Notes: generated by a model from the letters alone, not told the origin. Numbered from the stretch's first letter, positions 29,873-42,315 are shown. The stretch is DNA of 64,000 nt from Biostraticola tofi (GCF_004343195.1 NZ_SMCR01000002.1:548390-612389); one strand, 5' to 3'. Numbers and translations are program-made.

Positions 29873-30217
29873 ATGAGTGAAACTGCAGCGTTACCCTTAC
29901 AATTCACCGATTCAGCGGCGAGCAAAGTTAAAAATCTGATTGCGGATGAAGAAAATCCTAACCTGAAGTTACGGGTTTACATTACCGGTGGCGGTTGTAG
30001 CGGCTTTCAGTATGGCTTTACCTTCGATGATAATATCAACGAAGATGACCTGACCATTGAAAAACAGGGCGTTGCCCTGGTGGTTGACCCGATGAGCCTG
30101 CAATATCTGCTGGGCGGTTCGGTTGATTACACCGAAGGCCTGGAAGGTTCGCGCTTTATCGTCACCAATCCGAACGCCAAAACCACCTGTGGGTGTGGTT
30201 CTTCGTTCAGTATCTGA
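29873..30217 (+). CDS. erpA: A-type iron-sulfur carrier ErpA
   Basis: ErpA carries Fe-S clusters to apoproteins, including those of isoprenoid synthesis, and is essential in E. coli. The 114 residues end with the A-type motif CGCGSSFSI. The three cluster cysteines are present: Cys42 (GGGCSGFQY), Cys106 and Cys108. It is a single gene with about 270 bp upstream; several Fe-S targets (acnB, cysI, rlmD, queE) lie in this window. Confidence 0.97.
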   Translation: MSETAALPLQFTDSAASKVKNLIADEENPNLKLRVYITGGGCSGFQYGFTFDDNINEDDLTIEKQGVALVVDPMSLQYLLGGSVDYTEGLEGSRFIVTNPNAKTTCGCGSSFSI

Positions 30218-30291
30218 ATCTGCTCTGCTCCCAGCAATGGCTTCCGGTGCGGTACGGACGCGCCGGTAACATCGGCTGGTTGTTTCATCGT

Positions 30292-30927
30292 TCAACGCTG
30301 TTTGCTGTCCTGGCTGGACGAGTCCAGTTCGAAGGTCGGTAATTTCAGGTGCCAGCGGATCGCCGCCAGGCGAATCGCAAGCGTCACTCCCATCCCCATT
30401 ACCATTGCATCTATCGAACTGATACCAAACTGGTAAAAAGCGGTGGCGTGAACGATGCCGCCGGCAATACAGGCGGTCGCGTAGACTTCAGTTCGCAGGA
30501 TCATCGGGATTTCCCGGGCCAATATGTCACGGATGATGCCGCCGCCTACGCCGGTGATGACGCCCATACAAATTGCCACCAGCGGACCGGTTCCGCTGAG
30601 GAATGCCTTGTCGACGCCGATACCGACAAATACCGACAGTCCAATGGCATCTAATACCGGCAGTATCCATTTCGGCAGTCGACGCGGATGGCGGACCACC
30701 ATGATAGTCACGCAGCAGGTGACCATCGCCACCACCAGATCGGTAGGATCCCTGACCCAGAAGGCTGGGCCGTGGTTCAGCGCCATGTCGCGGATCGTTC
30801 CTCCGCCGATAGCGGTCACTACCCCCAGCACCAGCACGCCGAAAGGGTCCATGCGCAGCTTGCCGGCGAGCAAAACGCCGGAAATCGCAAATACCGCGGT
30901 GCCCAGCACATCAAGCCAGTACAGCAT
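30292..30927 (-). CDS. yadS: TRIC-family membrane protein YadS
   Basis: A 211-residue inner-membrane protein with seven predicted segments, made of two UPF0126 repeats: GVVTAIGGGTIRDM and GVITGVGGGIIRDIL are the paired signatures. Prokaryotic TRIC homologues are trimeric cation channels; the physiological role of YadS is not settled. Its start is 2 nt after the btuF stop, so it is the last gene of mtnN-btuF-yadS. Confidence 0.92.
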   Translation of the reverse strand: MLYWLDVLGTAVFAISGVLLAGKLRMDPFGVLVLGVVTAIGGGTIRDMALNHGPAFWVRDPTDLVVAMVTCCVTIMVVRHPRRLPKWILPVLDAIGLSVFVGIGVDKAFLSGTGPLVAICMGVITGVGGGIIRDILAREIPMILRTEVYATACIAGGIVHATAFYQFGISSIDAMVMGMGVTLAIRLAAIRWHLKLPTFELDSSSQDSKQR

Positions 30928-30929
30928 GT

Positions 30930-31769
30930 TTATTCCTCTGTCTTTTTGGCATCAAGCGTGGAACCGTCCAGTGCCGCCATGCCCTGACAAAGTTGTTCCG
31001 CCCCGTCAAGCATGCGCGGGCCGGCGCGACTGAACCAGTCCTCTTTTATCGTAATCACCGGCACCTTGAGATGAGGTGCCCAAAACTGCCGTATGGCTTC
31101 GCTTCGGTCCTGATTACCGATGGTCACAATAGCCTCTGGCTTACGCAGCAGCACCTGTTCGCGGCCAACCTGGGGCCAGGGAACTGGGCTGTGGCTGAAC
31201 ACATTGGTGGCACCGCACAGCGACAGTACCCGGCTTTGCAGCGTATCGCCGGCGGCGGTAAACAGCGGCTGGGTGCCAAACTGCATAAATACCCGCCTGT
31301 GGCGCAGGCCGGCATAACGCTGTTTAAGCTCGGCTTCACCTTTAAGTAACTGCCTGGCTGCCTGGTGCGCCTGTTCCGGATGGGGACTGTAACGCGCCAG
31401 GTTATCCAGCGCTCGGGCAATATCGGCGATGCTGCCCGGGTCGATATAGACTACGGGAATAGAAAACGCCGCCAGTTGTTCCATGGCCCGCTGTGGATTA
31501 CCTCCTCGCCACGCCAGGATAAGATCCGGCTTAAGCGCCATGATCCGCTCAATATTCACCCCCTGCCAGGACGCAACCTGCTCAAGTTGCCGGGCCGGCG
31601 GCGGGTAATCTGACCAGGCGCTAACGGCCACCAGGACATCGCCCATCCCGGCGGCATAGGCTAATTCAGTCGTATGAGGGGCAAGACTAATGACCCGATG
31701 CGCCGCAAGAGTCGGCAGGGCCGCCGCAAGTAGCCCCAGCGCCAGCAACAGGCGGGACACCCTGCGCAT
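30930..31769 (-). CDS. btuF: Vitamin B12-binding periplasmic protein
   Basis: Binding protein that hands cobalamin to BtuCD. The 279 residues have a signal peptide ([22 protein letters not shown], cleavage near residue 22) and the class III binding fold starting [19 protein letters not shown]. btuC and btuD are not in the window. The ATG overlaps the mtnN stop (TAATG), indicating translational coupling. Confidence 0.95.
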   Translation of the reverse strand: MRRVSRLLLALGLLAAALPTLAAHRVISLAPHTTELAYAAGMGDVLVAVSAWSDYPPPARQLEQVASWQGVNIERIMALKPDLILAWRGGNPQRAMEQLAAFSIPVVYIDPGSIADIARALDNLARYSPHPEQAHQAARQLLKGEAELKQRYAGLRHRRVFMQFGTQPLFTAAGDTLQSRVLSLCGATNVFSHSPVPWPQVGREQVLLRKPEAIVTIGNQDRSEAIRQFWAPHLKVPVITIKEDWFSRAGPRMLDGAEQLCQGMAALDGSTLDAKKTEE

Positions 31770-32470
31770 TATTGCTGGCCGGCCAATTCCTGCAGCATCG
31801 CCATCACCAGGGCGGTCGATTGCCTGGCGGCTACGGTGAGAAATTCCTCAAAACTCAGGTGGGATGCCTGATCAGCAACGTCGGAAATGGCACGTACGAC
31901 CACAAACGGCACGGCAAACTGATGGCAGACATGGGCAATGGCGGTCGCTTCCATTTCAACGGCGATTGCCTCGGGGAAAGTGGTGCGGATGTGGTTAAGC
32001 CGTTCGGCGCCGTTGATAAACGCATCGCCGCTGACCACCAGACCACGAACCGCATGCAGACCCAGCCGGTCTATGCATTCCTCTGCCACAACCACTAGCG
32101 AAGAGGCGGCCGGGAAGGTTGCCGGACACTGGGCCATCTGGCCGGGGGCATAGCCAAATGCGGTGACGTCTGCGTCATGGTAGAGCAGCTCATGGGAAAC
32201 CACGATATCGCCCACTTTCAGCGAGGGATCCAGGCCGCCGGCGGAACCGGTATTGATCACCATGTCAGGTTTGAAGTGGTCCAGCAGCAGGGTAGTTCCC
32301 AACGCTGCCGACACCTTGCCGATACCGGATTTCAGCAGGGCGACGTCCACACCATTCAGTTTGCCGCTGTAGATTTCACAGCCCGCGCATTGCCAGGTGT
32401 GCCGATCGGAAATCTGGTCCCGCAGTAGAGTGACTTCCTCTTCCATGGCGCCGATGATGCCTACTCTCAT
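31769..32470 (-). CDS. mtnN: 5'-methylthioadenosine/SAH nucleosidase
   Basis: MtnN hydrolyses methylthioadenosine and S-adenosylhomocysteine, clearing by-products of spermidine synthesis and methylation and feeding autoinducer-2 production. The 233 residues begin [20 protein letters not shown] and contain [19 protein letters not shown] and [10 protein letters not shown]. An ATG four codons upstream (32482) is a weaker alternative. It heads the mtnN-btuF-yadS operon and diverges from dgt. Confidence 0.96.
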   Translation of the reverse strand: MRVGIIGAMEEEVTLLRDQISDRHTWQCAGCEIYSGKLNGVDVALLKSGIGKVSAALGTTLLLDHFKPDMVINTGSAGGLDPSLKVGDIVVSHELLYHDADVTAFGYAPGQMAQCPATFPAASSLVVVAEECIDRLGLHAVRGLVVSGDAFINGAERLNHIRTTFPEAIAVEMEATAIAHVCHQFAVPFVVVRAISDVADQASHLSFEEFLTVAARQSTALVMAMLQELAGQQ

Positions 32471-32646
32471 AATTATTCCCATTACTGACTTTATAAATTG
32501 ATGCCTGGAGGGTAACGAAGAAATACACAGCTTTCCAGGCGCGTATCCCTATTATGCCTGAGGCGGGGAAATAATTGCCAATGCAGTTGCGTTTAACCGG
32601 TGGTATTGGTATCACGGTAGCCAGGGAATTTATCCGAGGGAAAATG

Positions 32647-34161
32647 ATGTCCGCCATCGACTTTAGCCAGAAAATCAGCTACCAGCGCCCTTACAGCGCC
32701 ACTATCTCGGCAAAGGATGATTATGCCATCATTCGCCAGTTCGAGAGCGATCGAGGGCGGATCATCAACTCCGCCGCCATACGGCGCCTGCAGCAGAAAA
32801 CCCAGGTTTTTCCCTTGGAGCGTAATGCCGCGGTGCGCTCACGCCTGACCCACTCGCTGGAAGTTCAGCAGGTCGGCCGCCATATCGCCAAAGAGGTACT
32901 CTACCGGCTCAGACGCGACAACCGACTTGGCGCCCTGGGACTGGCTCAACTGGAGGCGCCGTTTGAAAGCATTGTTGAAATGGCCTGTTTGATGCACGAC
33001 ATCGGTAATCCTCCCTTTGGCCACTTTGGCGAGTCAGCGATCAATAACTGGTTCAATCAGCGGCTGGACAGCGCAGGCTTGGACAGCATCACCCCGGGTA
33101 ATGACCGCTGCCAGATCGAATGCCTGCGCCTGCGCGCCGGTGAGGATCAGGACAATCTGCTGCGCAGCAGGATCCGCATGGACCTTTGCCATTTCGAGGG
33201 CAATGCCCAGGCTATCCGCATGGTGCACAGCCTGCTTAAGCTTAATCTGACCTATGCCCAGGTCGGTTGCATTCTCAAGTACACCCGTCCGGCCTACTGG
33301 CAGGGAGCGATTCCGCCCGCCTTTGATTACCTGATGAAGAAACCGGGCTACTACCTGGCGGAAGAGGAGTATGTCAAAACATTGCGCCAGCAATTGTCAT
33401 TGGGTGAATTTCACCGCTTTCCCCTGACCTACATAATGGAAGCCGCCGATGATATCTCCTACTGCATCGCCGACCTGGAAGATGCGGTGGAGAAGAAAAT
33501 ATTCACCGTCGAACAACTCTATCTGCACCTGCAGCAAGAGTGGGGCAGGGACGAAAAAAATGATCTGTTCGATCGCGTAGTCACCCAGGCCTATGACAAG
33601 ATCCAGCGCAACCGGGGTCTGCGCAGCGGCGATCAATTCTTCATGTTTCTGCGGGTGAATGCGGTTGCCCGCCTGGTGCCGCACGCGGCAGATCGTTTTC
33701 TGGACAACCTGGAGCCTATCTTTAGTGGATGCTTTAACCAGGCACTGCTGGAGGACTCCAGTCCGGCATACAGGTTATTGAAAATATTCAAGAATGTGGC
33801 CTTCAAGCATGTGTTTAACCACCCGGAAGTGGAACTGCTTGAGCTGCAGGGATATCGGGTTATCAGCGGACTGCTGGAAATCTACAATCCATTAATGGAA
33901 ATGCCGCAGACTGAATTCCGTTCGCTGATGGAAAACGATTATCACCGTGGCTACCCGATAGCGACCAGACTGCTCCATAAACTGCCAACCAAGCACCGTA
34001 TGGCCTACACTGAGGGAATGGACAGCATCAAGACCCGACCGACCTCGCAATGGGAGATGCTGGAGTTCTATTATCGGGCGCGGCTTATCCAGGACTATAT
34101 CAGCGGTATGACCGACCTCTACGCCTGGGATGAATACCGCCGTCTGATGGCGGCGGACTGA
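32647..34161 (+). CDS. dgt: Deoxyguanosinetriphosphate triphosphohydrolase
   Basis: Dgt is an HD-domain enzyme that splits dGTP into deoxyguanosine and triphosphate. With the start at 32647 the product has 504 residues (E. coli 505). The metal ligands are in [13 protein letters not shown] (His69) and [20 protein letters not shown] at 32636-32640 sits 6 nt before this ATG and only 3 nt before the ATG at 32644. The order mtnN-dgt-degP is as in E. coli. Confidence 0.96.
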   Translation: MSAIDFSQKISYQRPYSATISAKDDYAIIRQFESDRGRIINSAAIRRLQQKTQVFPLERNAAVRSRLTHSLEVQQVGRHIAKEVLYRLRRDNRLGALGLAQLEAPFESIVEMACLMHDIGNPPFGHFGESAINNWFNQRLDSAGLDSITPGNDRCQIECLRLRAGEDQDNLLRSRIRMDLCHFEGNAQAIRMVHSLLKLNLTYAQVGCILKYTRPAYWQGAIPPAFDYLMKKPGYYLAEEEYVKTLRQQLSLGEFHRFPLTYIMEAADDISYCIADLEDAVEKKIFTVEQLYLHLQQEWGRDEKNDLFDRVVTQAYDKIQRNRGLRSGDQFFMFLRVNAVARLVPHAADRFLDNLEPIFSGCFNQALLEDSSPAYRLLKIFKNVAFKHVFNHPEVELLELQGYRVISGLLEIYNPLMEMPQTEFRSLMENDYHRGYPIATRLLHKLPTKHRMAYTEGMDSIKTRPTSQWEMLEFYYRARLIQDYISGMTDLYAWDEYRRLMAAD

Positions 34162-34228
34162 CCGTCAAGCAGCATGATGAATTGTAAAGGCCGCCAATAA
34201 TTTTTTACCTTTGCCGCTTTTTTGACAA

Positions 34229-34256
34229 TGAACTTAGGGTTAATTGATAAATCTCA
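34229..34256 (+). promoter_or_regulatory. Candidate sigma-E promoter of degP
   Basis: TGAACTT (34229-34235), a 16-nt spacer, then TCTCA (34252-34256). This matches the sigma-E pattern of GGAACTT and TCTGA/TCAAA, and E. coli degP is a classic sigma-E gene with a -10 of TCTGA. It lies 60 bp before the degP ATG. Confidence 0.65.
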
Positions 34257-34315
34257 TCATAAACCATTGCGATCGGCCAGAGTCTGGCCTGCACGATTAA
34301 TCGAGATAATCACTA

Positions 34316-35896
<1,581 letters not shown>

Positions 35897-35907
35897 ATAC
35901 TGCGTGC

Positions 35908-35947
35908 CCGACATAGCCCGGCGTCTTAGGCCGGGCTATGTCGGTTT
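35908..35947. terminator. Bidirectional terminator degP/cdaR
   Basis: A perfect 14-bp stem (35908-35921 with 35931-35944) with a 9-nt loop sits between convergent degP and cdaR. The flanking T content is short (TTTAAA), but stem strength makes termination in both directions plausible. Confidence 0.75.
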
Positions 35948-35998
35948 AAACGGCAAACCTCCCGAATGGGTCGAATCGGCGCAAGCCAACGCGGGCTG

Positions 35999-37156
35999 TC
36001 AAGCGTCATCATCCAGCTGCAGCGCCACATACAGCAGCAACCGGTCGTCAAAATTGGACAGATTCAGCCCGGTCATATCCGAAATGCGATTCAACCGGTA
36101 TTCCAGCGTATTACGATGAATAAACAACGCCTTGGCCGTCGGAGTAGGCTGCACATTATGCCTGAACCAGGCAATCAGCGTCCGTCTCAGCAACCCATTA
36201 CCATCCATCGCCTTAAGCTTCGCCAGCGGACGCACCAGCTCATTCGCCTGCCATCCGCCTCTTAAACTGTCCAGCAGCACCGGCAGCATCAAGTCAGGAT
36301 AAAAATAACGCCGCTCCTCAGGCAAACGCTGCTTACCGACCGCCATCGTCGTACAGGCGGTGCGCCATGAACGGGCTATCCCGCCGGGGCCGGTAAAAAA
36401 ATTGCCCAACGCAATCCGCACCCGCAGCCTGCCGCTCTCGGTCATTCGCGAAAACAGCGTATCCACGCGCCGCCGATGCTCCTCAGCATCCCAGCGACCG
36501 TGACTGTTCAACGCTGGCTTCAGCACCACCATCTCGGTCAGCGACACAATCGCAATCAGGTTGTTACGCTCCGGCGTGGTCAGCAGATTCTGCAACTGCT
36601 GCAGCTCTGCCATTGCGCTGTCCACCCCGAACTGACCGCTGTCCACCTCAACCAACGCGGCCACCCGCGGCTGATGAATATCAATCCCCAATCGCTGCGC
36701 CCACTCACTCAACGCCGGCGTCACCTCCTCCGCGCGAATAAGATTCAACACCAGCTCCTCCTGCAGCCGGCTGTCCTGTGCCAGCATATGCAGCAGCCTG
36801 GCCTGCTCCAGCATCATCTCCGCCGTCATGCACACCAGCTCGCCATAGGTACGCAACTGGCCGGGATTACCGGTCAAACCGATAACCCCGACTATCGTCC
36901 CGTCGATCTTCAGCGGCAGATTGATGCCCGGCCTAACACCATGCAAATGCCTGGCGACGCCTTCATCGATCTCGACTATACGGGCCTGGGACAGCGCCAG
37001 CAGGGCGCCCTCATGCAGCTCACCGATACGCTCTTGATCCCCACTGCCAATGATCCGGCCGCGGGCATCCATCACATTGATATTACTATCAATAATCTGC
37101 ATTGTTCTTGCTACAATTTCCTGAGCCAACCTGGCATCAAGATGATACGTCGCCAT
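35999..37156 (-). CDS. cdaR: Sugar diacid regulator CdaR
   Basis: CdaR activates glucarate, galactarate and glycerate genes in E. coli. The 385 residues have an N-terminal diacid-recognition domain (MATYHLDARLAQEIVARTMQIIDSNINVMD) and a C-terminal PucR-type helix-turn-helix (HNVQPTPTAKALFIHRNTLEYRLNRISDMTGLN region, given here only as a landmark around residues 340-375). It diverges from gudD across 338 bp that hold a palindromic candidate operator, and it adjoins all of its expected target genes, unlike in E. coli. Confidence 0.95.
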   Translation of the reverse strand: MATYHLDARLAQEIVARTMQIIDSNINVMDARGRIIGSGDQERIGELHEGALLALSQARIVEIDEGVARHLHGVRPGINLPLKIDGTIVGVIGLTGNPGQLRTYGELVCMTAEMMLEQARLLHMLAQDSRLQEELVLNLIRAEEVTPALSEWAQRLGIDIHQPRVAALVEVDSGQFGVDSAMAELQQLQNLLTTPERNNLIAIVSLTEMVVLKPALNSHGRWDAEEHRRRVDTLFSRMTESGRLRVRIALGNFFTGPGGIARSWRTACTTMAVGKQRLPEERRYFYPDLMLPVLLDSLRGGWQANELVRPLAKLKAMDGNGLLRRTLIAWFRHNVQPTPTAKALFIHRNTLEYRLNRISDMTGLNLSNFDDRLLLYVALQLDDDA

Positions 37157-37494
37157 CCCCGCTCATCCCATGATAATCGATCTGACTCTCAGCATACTCA
37201 GCGATGCGTTGTCATACATTGTGCAAACGCACAATCTCGAAGGATATCATTCCAAGTTTGCAGGCAAGGTCACATTACCGATAAAAAAAGGCAGGAGGCA
37301 TCTGCGGAGAAAGGGCCCGCCTGCCCGCTGACAACCGCTGACTCAACCGCTGATATTGGTCGTCTGCATAATAACCCTATGACGGCTGCACAATGACAGC
37401 ATTACCGCGCAGCGCTACAGTCGATTATCTCTTCCCTGACTGATTGCAGCCAATCCCACGGATCAGCCAGGCTTTATCAGCCTGAGGAATGTAC
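37157..37494. other. cdaR-gudD divergent control region
   Basis: A 338-bp non-coding region between divergent genes. It contains a perfect palindrome at 37218-37235, a further half-site GCACAAT at 37388-37394, and the GAGGA ribosome site of gudD at 37484-37488. No protein-coding frame or known RNA was recognised. Confidence 0.7.
37218..37235. promoter_or_regulatory. Candidate CdaR operator
   Basis: ATTGTGCAAACGCACAAT is a perfect 7-4-7 inverted repeat 62 bp before cdaR and 260 bp before gudD. The half-site recurs as GCACAAT at 37388-37394 and as ATTGTGCA at 40600-40607 in the garD-garP control region. Position and recurrence suggest CdaR binding; this is inference. Confidence 0.5.
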
Positions 37495-38820
37495 ATGACA
37501 CCCGTCATAAAAACCATGAAGGTGATTCCGGTCGCCGGCCATGACAGCATGCTGTTAAATCTCAGCGGCGCCCACGCGCCGTTCTTTACCCGCAATATCG
37601 TCGTGCTGACCGACAACGCCGGCCAGCAGGGAGTCGGGGAAATCCCCGGCGGGGAGCTCATTCGCCGCACGCTGGAGGAAGCCGCCCCACTGGTTGTCGG
37701 TAAAACGCTTGCCGAGTATAAAAACGTCATGCAGGCGGTCCGCTCGCAGTTTGCCGGTCGCGACGCCGCCGGTCGCGGCAGCCAAACCTTCGATCTGCGG
37801 ATCACCATTCATGTAGTCACCGGCATAGAAGCGGCCATGCTCGACCTGCTGGGCCAATTTTTAGGGGTGCCGGTGGCGGCCCTGCTGGGCGATGGCCAGC
37901 AGCGCAGCGAAGTCGATATGCTGGGTTATCTGTTTTATATCGGCGACCGCCGCCAAACGGACCTGCCCTATCGGCAGCAGCCCGATGAGCGTTGCGAATG
38001 GTACCGACTGCGCCATGAAGCTGCGCTGACGCCTGAGGCGATAGTCAGGCTGGCACAGGCTGCCCAGGAAAAGTATGGTTTCAATGATTTCAAACTTAAA
38101 GGGGGCGTACTGGCTGGTGCAGAAGAAGCCGAAGCGGTAACCGCGCTGGCGCACAGCTTTCCCCAGGCACGCATTACCCTTGATCCCAACGGTGCCTGGT
38201 CGCTCGATGAAGCCATTACCCTGGGTAGGCAGTTACGCGGAATACTGGCCTATGCCGAAGATCCCTGCGGCGCTGAGCAAGGTTTCTCTGGCCGCGAAAT
38301 CATGGCCGAGTTCAAGCGTGCCACCGGCCTGCCGACCGCCACCAATATGATAGCCACCGATTGGCGCCAACTGGGCCATACCCTGGCGCTGCAATCGGTC
38401 GATATTCCGCTTGCCGATCCGCATTTCTGGACCATGCAGGGCTCAGTGCGCGTCGCCGAGCTCTGCCATGAATGGGGACTGACCTGGGGATCGCATTCCA
38501 ATAACCATTTTGATATCTCCCTGGCGATGTTCACCCAGGTCGCGGCGGCGGCACCGGGAAAAATCACCGCTATCGATACTCACTGGATCTGGCAGGAGGG
38601 CAATCAGCGTCTGACCCGCGAACCGCTGCGCATTCAAGGCGGCAAAGTGAAGGTGCCTGAAAAACCAGGCCTGGGGATAGAGCTTGACCAGGACCAACTG
38701 ATGAAAGGCAATGCGCTTTACCAGCAGCATGGACTGGGGGCGCGGGATGATGCTATCGGCATGCAATACCTGGTCCCGGGCTGGTCCTTCGATAACAAGC
38801 GTCCGGCGCTGGTGCGTTAA
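37495..38820 (+). CDS. gudD: Glucarate dehydratase
   Basis: GudD dehydrates D-glucarate (and L-idarate) to 5-dehydro-4-deoxy-D-glucarate. This enolase-superfamily protein has 441 residues, with the KxK base in NDFKLKGG, metal ligands around TLDPNGAW and YAEDPCG, and the catalytic His in SHSNNHFD. The start at 37495 lies 6 nt after GAGGA; the earlier in-frame ATG at 37489 directly abuts that site and is unlikely. Its paralogue gudX and transporter gudP, present in E. coli, are absent. Confidence 0.96.
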   Translation: MTPVIKTMKVIPVAGHDSMLLNLSGAHAPFFTRNIVVLTDNAGQQGVGEIPGGELIRRTLEEAAPLVVGKTLAEYKNVMQAVRSQFAGRDAAGRGSQTFDLRITIHVVTGIEAAMLDLLGQFLGVPVAALLGDGQQRSEVDMLGYLFYIGDRRQTDLPYRQQPDERCEWYRLRHEAALTPEAIVRLAQAAQEKYGFNDFKLKGGVLAGAEEAEAVTALAHSFPQARITLDPNGAWSLDEAITLGRQLRGILAYAEDPCGAEQGFSGREIMAEFKRATGLPTATNMIATDWRQLGHTLALQSVDIPLADPHFWTMQGSVRVAELCHEWGLTWGSHSNNHFDISLAMFTQVAAAAPGKITAIDTHWIWQEGNQRLTREPLRIQGGKVKVPEKPGLGIELDQDQLMKGNALYQQHGLGARDDAIGMQYLVPGWSFDNKRPALVR

Positions 38821-38862
38821 CAGGGCAGAGGGTAACCGCAACCGCAGTACCCCAGACGACAC

Positions 38863-38895
38863 AGCAAAAAGCCGGCATATTGCCGGCTTTTTGCT
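38863..38895. terminator. Bidirectional terminator gudD/garD
   Basis: A perfect 15-bp stem AGCAAAAAGCCGGCA/TGCCGGCTTTTTGCT with a 3-nt loop lies between convergent gudD and garD. It presents a T-run on both strands. Confidence 0.92.
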
Positions 38896-38924
38896 GCTGC
38901 TGCACCCGCGTGACTGACGTTTTC

Positions 38925-40493
38925 TCAGGTCACTGGCGCCGGGTTGAACACCGACAGCGCATTATGAATGCCCCATTGATCAGACCAGGTCTTTTTACGA
39001 TCGCTGGCAATATCCAGGATAAATTCGAACAGCTGCCAGCCCACGTCCTCGATGGTCGCTTCGCCGGTAGCAATGGTACCGGCATTGATATCCATCAAAT
39101 CATACCAGCGGTCCGCCAATGCGGTACGGGTCGCCATCTTGATAACCGGTACCGCCGCCAGTCCGTAAGGGGTGCCGCGCCCGGTGGTAAATACCTGCAC
39201 GGTAATGCCTGAGGCCAATTGCTGGGTGCCGCAAACGAAATCGCTGGCAGGAGTGGCGGCGTAAATCAGGCCGCGCTTGGTCGGGCGCTGGCCCGGTGAA
39301 AGCACTTCGGAAATAGCGCTGGTACCGGACTTGGCGATCGAACCCAGTGCTTTTTCCACCACGTTGGCCAGACCGCCTTTCTTGTTACCTGGAGAGGGGT
39401 TAGCACTGCGGTCAGTCTGGCCGGCACTCAGGTAATCATCATACCAGGCCATTTCCTCCAGCAGACGGCGTCCGACATGTTCATCGGCGGCGCGCGGTGT
39501 CAGCAAATGGATAGCATCGCGAACTTCAGTCACTTCGGAAAACATCACCGTGGCGCCACAGCGTACCAACAGGTCGGAGGCAAAGCCTACCGCCGGATTA
39601 GCGGTGACGCCGGAAAACGCATCGCTGCCGCCGCACTGCATGCCAACCACCAGTTCCGATGCCGGACAGGTCTCACGCTTGCGCTGGTTCAGCCGCTGCA
39701 GGTGGCTTTCAGCGACCGCCAGGATATCGTCAACCATCGATTTGAAGCCCACATGTTTTTCATCCTGCAGGCGCACAATGCTGGCGCCTTCCTGGGCGAT
39801 AGGAATGGCGTCAGGGGTACCTTCAAGCAGGCGTTCTGGCTGCAGCTTTTCACAGCCCAGGCCGACCACCATCACTTCACCGCCGAAATTCGGGTTCAGG
39901 GCGATATTATGGATGGTGCGGATCGGCACCACCGCCGCCGGCGCATTGATTGCCACCCCGCAGCCGTACAGATGATTCAGTCCAACCACGCCATCGACAT
40001 TGGGGTATTTAGGCAGCAGGTCGCGCTCGATAAGCTTGACCACATATTCAACGACTCCGGCGACGCAGTGCACGCTAGTGGTGATACCCAGTAAATTCTT
40101 GGTACCGACACTGCCGTCCGGATTACGGTAACCTTCGAAGGTATAGCCCTCGAGCGGCGGCAGCGGATCCGGGACTTTAGTGGCCAGCGGCAGGGTCTCT
40201 AGGGCAGGGGCCTCGGGTAGTTTAACCAGGGACTCATCAATCCAGCTGCCTTGTTTGATATCACGCAGCGCATAGCCAATTATTTCGCCGTAGCGAATGA
40301 TATTGCCATCGGCGGGAATATCCGTCAGCGCCACTTTGTGGCCTTGAGGAATATGTTCAATAAGGGTGAGTCCATCCGGGAATTGGGTGCCAGCCTTTAG
40401 TCCGTTATTATTTACAATAATGGCGACGTTATCGCTTTCATGCACTTTAATATAGAATGCTCTTTCAGCGGTTGTGATAATCGTAGATGACAT
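38925..40493 (-). CDS. garD: Galactarate dehydratase
   Basis: GarD dehydrates galactarate to 5-dehydro-4-deoxy-D-glucarate, the same product made by GudD. The 522 residues (E. coli 523) show an N-terminal SAF-like domain followed by the altronate/galactarate dehydratase core with [26 protein letters not shown] and [14 protein letters not shown]. The end VFNPAPVT is as in E. coli. It diverges from garP, sharing a control region. Confidence 0.97.
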   Translation of the reverse strand: MSSTIITTAERAFYIKVHESDNVAIIVNNNGLKAGTQFPDGLTLIEHIPQGHKVALTDIPADGNIIRYGEIIGYALRDIKQGSWIDESLVKLPEAPALETLPLATKVPDPLPPLEGYTFEGYRNPDGSVGTKNLLGITTSVHCVAGVVEYVVKLIERDLLPKYPNVDGVVGLNHLYGCGVAINAPAAVVPIRTIHNIALNPNFGGEVMVVGLGCEKLQPERLLEGTPDAIPIAQEGASIVRLQDEKHVGFKSMVDDILAVAESHLQRLNQRKRETCPASELVVGMQCGGSDAFSGVTANPAVGFASDLLVRCGATVMFSEVTEVRDAIHLLTPRAADEHVGRRLLEEMAWYDDYLSAGQTDRSANPSPGNKKGGLANVVEKALGSIAKSGTSAISEVLSPGQRPTKRGLIYAATPASDFVCGTQQLASGITVQVFTTGRGTPYGLAAVPVIKMATRTALADRWYDLMDINAGTIATGEATIEDVGWQLFEFILDIASDRKKTWSDQWGIHNALSVFNPAPVT

Positions 40494-40973
40494 AGCTCAC
40501 TCCGAAATAAAAAATAAAATTCTTTGCGCCACTGCTCAATATGATGACGATAACAACACGGTTAATGCCAGTATTATAGTCATATTAGTAAGGTCATTCA
40601 TTGTGCATGTGACTGAGTTTACCCCTGATGCGGGCGAATTTATCAGGCGAATGCTGAAGAAATAGTGACCTGCATCACTAATTTCCTTTAATGGTTTCAT
40701 GCTGTTGAAATAGCGTGATACAGGTCGCGTCGCATTGGGCTTATGCCGCAAAAACGACACCTCAGCAATGGGAACATTGGTCACTTGCATAATGCTATTT
40801 GAAACCAGGTTTCCTAAACTATGCCTGCCATCGAAAATAAGTATTAAAGTGGCAATACGGTGAAATGAAACGCCTCTTCGGAGGAAATCATTAATTCCAT
40901 GATGATGTCCCGCAAATCATTTAATAGCTGGCCATATTGTCGGGCATTGTCATCTTCTACTAGAGCGTATCCT
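40494..40973. other. garD-garP divergent control region
   Basis: A 480-bp AT-rich region with no convincing gene. It holds an ATTGTGCA element (40600-40607) shared with the cdaR-gudD palindrome, a CRP-like site (40664-40679), and a strong CGGAGGA (40879-40885) not positioned for the chosen garP start. In-frame codons from 40899 (or an ATT at 40890) could add an N-terminal extension to GarP. Confidence 0.65.
40664..40679. promoter_or_regulatory. Candidate CRP site between garD and garP
   Basis: AGTGACCTGCATCACT keeps the GTGA-N6-TCAC core of the CRP consensus TGTGA-N6-TCACA. Catabolite control of a sugar-diacid operon is expected. It is a sequence match only. Confidence 0.5.
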
Positions 40974-42308
40974 ATGAGCATTACAACTCAGACAAAAAGT
41001 AACGCCAAAACGCATGTGCGCTACATAATATTATTTATTATATTCCTGGTAACGGCGGTCAATTATGCTGACCGAGCCACTCTGTCAATTGCCGGTACTG
41101 ATGTCGCGCGTGACCTCGGCCTGGATGCCGGCCAGATGGGACTGGTTTTTTCGGCTTTCGGCTGGGCTTATCTGATTATGCAAATCCCTGGCGGCTGGCT
41201 GCTTGACCGCTTCGGATCCAAACGCGTCTATACCTACAGTCTGTTCTTCTGGTCTTTCTTCACCTTCCTGCAGGGCTTTGTCGGCTTTTTCCCGATAGCC
41301 TATGCGGCCATGACGCTGTTTATTCTGCGGTTTATGCTGGGCTTCTCTGAAGCACCTTCATTCCCGGCCAATGCCCGTATCGTTGCCGCCTGGTTCCCGA
41401 CCAAAGAGCGCGGCACCGCTTCAGCCATCTTTAACTCGGCCCAGTACTTTGCCCTGGCCATTTTCTCGCCATTGCTGGGCTGGCTGACCTATGCCTGGGG
41501 CTGGGAACATGTGTTTACCGTGATGGGTATTGTGGGTTTTGTGTTGACCATCATCTGGGTGAAATTCCTGCATAACCCAAACAAACACCCGCACGTCTCT
41601 CAGGCGGAACTGGATTATATCGCCGCCGGCGGCGCGGTTGTGGATATGGATGCGCCATCGGCCGGCAAACGCAAGGACGGGCCTAAATGGGACTACGTCA
41701 AGCAGATGCTGACCAACCGCATGATGCTGGGTGTATTCTTCGGTCAATATTTCATTAACAGTATCACCTGGTTCTTCCTGACCTGGTTCCCGATTTATCT
41801 GGTTCAGGATAAAGGCATGTCCATCCTGAAAGTTGGCCTGGTCGCCTCGATTCCCGCCTTGTGCGGATTTGTCGGCGGCGTGATGGGCGGCGTGGTATCC
41901 GACTATCTGCTCAAACGCGGCCATTCACTGACCGTGGCGCGAAAAATTCCTATCGTGCTGGGGATGCTGCTGGCGACCAGTATTATCCTGTGTAATTACA
42001 CTGACAACACGGTAATAGTGGTTGCACTGATGGCGCTGGCCTTCTTCGGTAAAGGTTTTGGCGCACTGGGATGGCCGGTTATCGCTGACACCGCGCCGAA
42101 AGAAATCGTCGGCCTGTGCGGCGCGGTATTCAACGTGTTCGGCAATGTGGCGTCAATCGTGACCCCGCTGGCCATCGGTTATATGGTTAAAGAATTACAT
42201 TCATTCAACGCGGCGCTGATTTTCGTCGGCTGTTCAGCACTGGCGGCAATGTTCTGCTACCTGGTAGTGGTCGGTGAAATCAAACGCCTGGTACTGGTTA
42301 AATCCTGA
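40974..42308 (+). CDS. garP: Galactarate/glucarate transporter (MFS)
   Basis: This anion:cation symporter family protein imports galactarate, glucarate and probably glycerate. With the start at 40974 it has 444 residues, exactly the E. coli GarP length, and it is closer to GarP than to GudP. Twelve membrane segments are visible; landmarks are VNYADRATLSIAGT, GGWLLDRFGSKRVY, RFMLGFSEAPSFPANARIV and GKGFGALGWPVIADTAPKE. The ribosome site before 40974 is weak, while a strong one lies far upstream, so a longer form starting at 40899 cannot be excluded. First gene of garPLRK. Confidence 0.94.
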   Translation: MSITTQTKSNAKTHVRYIILFIIFLVTAVNYADRATLSIAGTDVARDLGLDAGQMGLVFSAFGWAYLIMQIPGGWLLDRFGSKRVYTYSLFFWSFFTFLQGFVGFFPIAYAAMTLFILRFMLGFSEAPSFPANARIVAAWFPTKERGTASAIFNSAQYFALAIFSPLLGWLTYAWGWEHVFTVMGIVGFVLTIIWVKFLHNPNKHPHVSQAELDYIAAGGAVVDMDAPSAGKRKDGPKWDYVKQMLTNRMMLGVFFGQYFINSITWFFLTWFPIYLVQDKGMSILKVGLVASIPALCGFVGGVMGGVVSDYLLKRGHSLTVARKIPIVLGMLLATSIILCNYTDNTVIVVALMALAFFGKGFGALGWPVIADTAPKEIVGLCGAVFNVFGNVASIVTPLAIGYMVKELHSFNAALIFVGCSALAAMFCYLVVVGEIKRLVLVKS

Positions 42309-42315
42309 TAGGGGA

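Noticed and set aside
36476-37396. 306-codon frame antisense to cdaR extending into the cdaR-gudD gap
   Set aside because: Gln/His/Arg-rich shadow translation; it would also cover the divergent promoter region.
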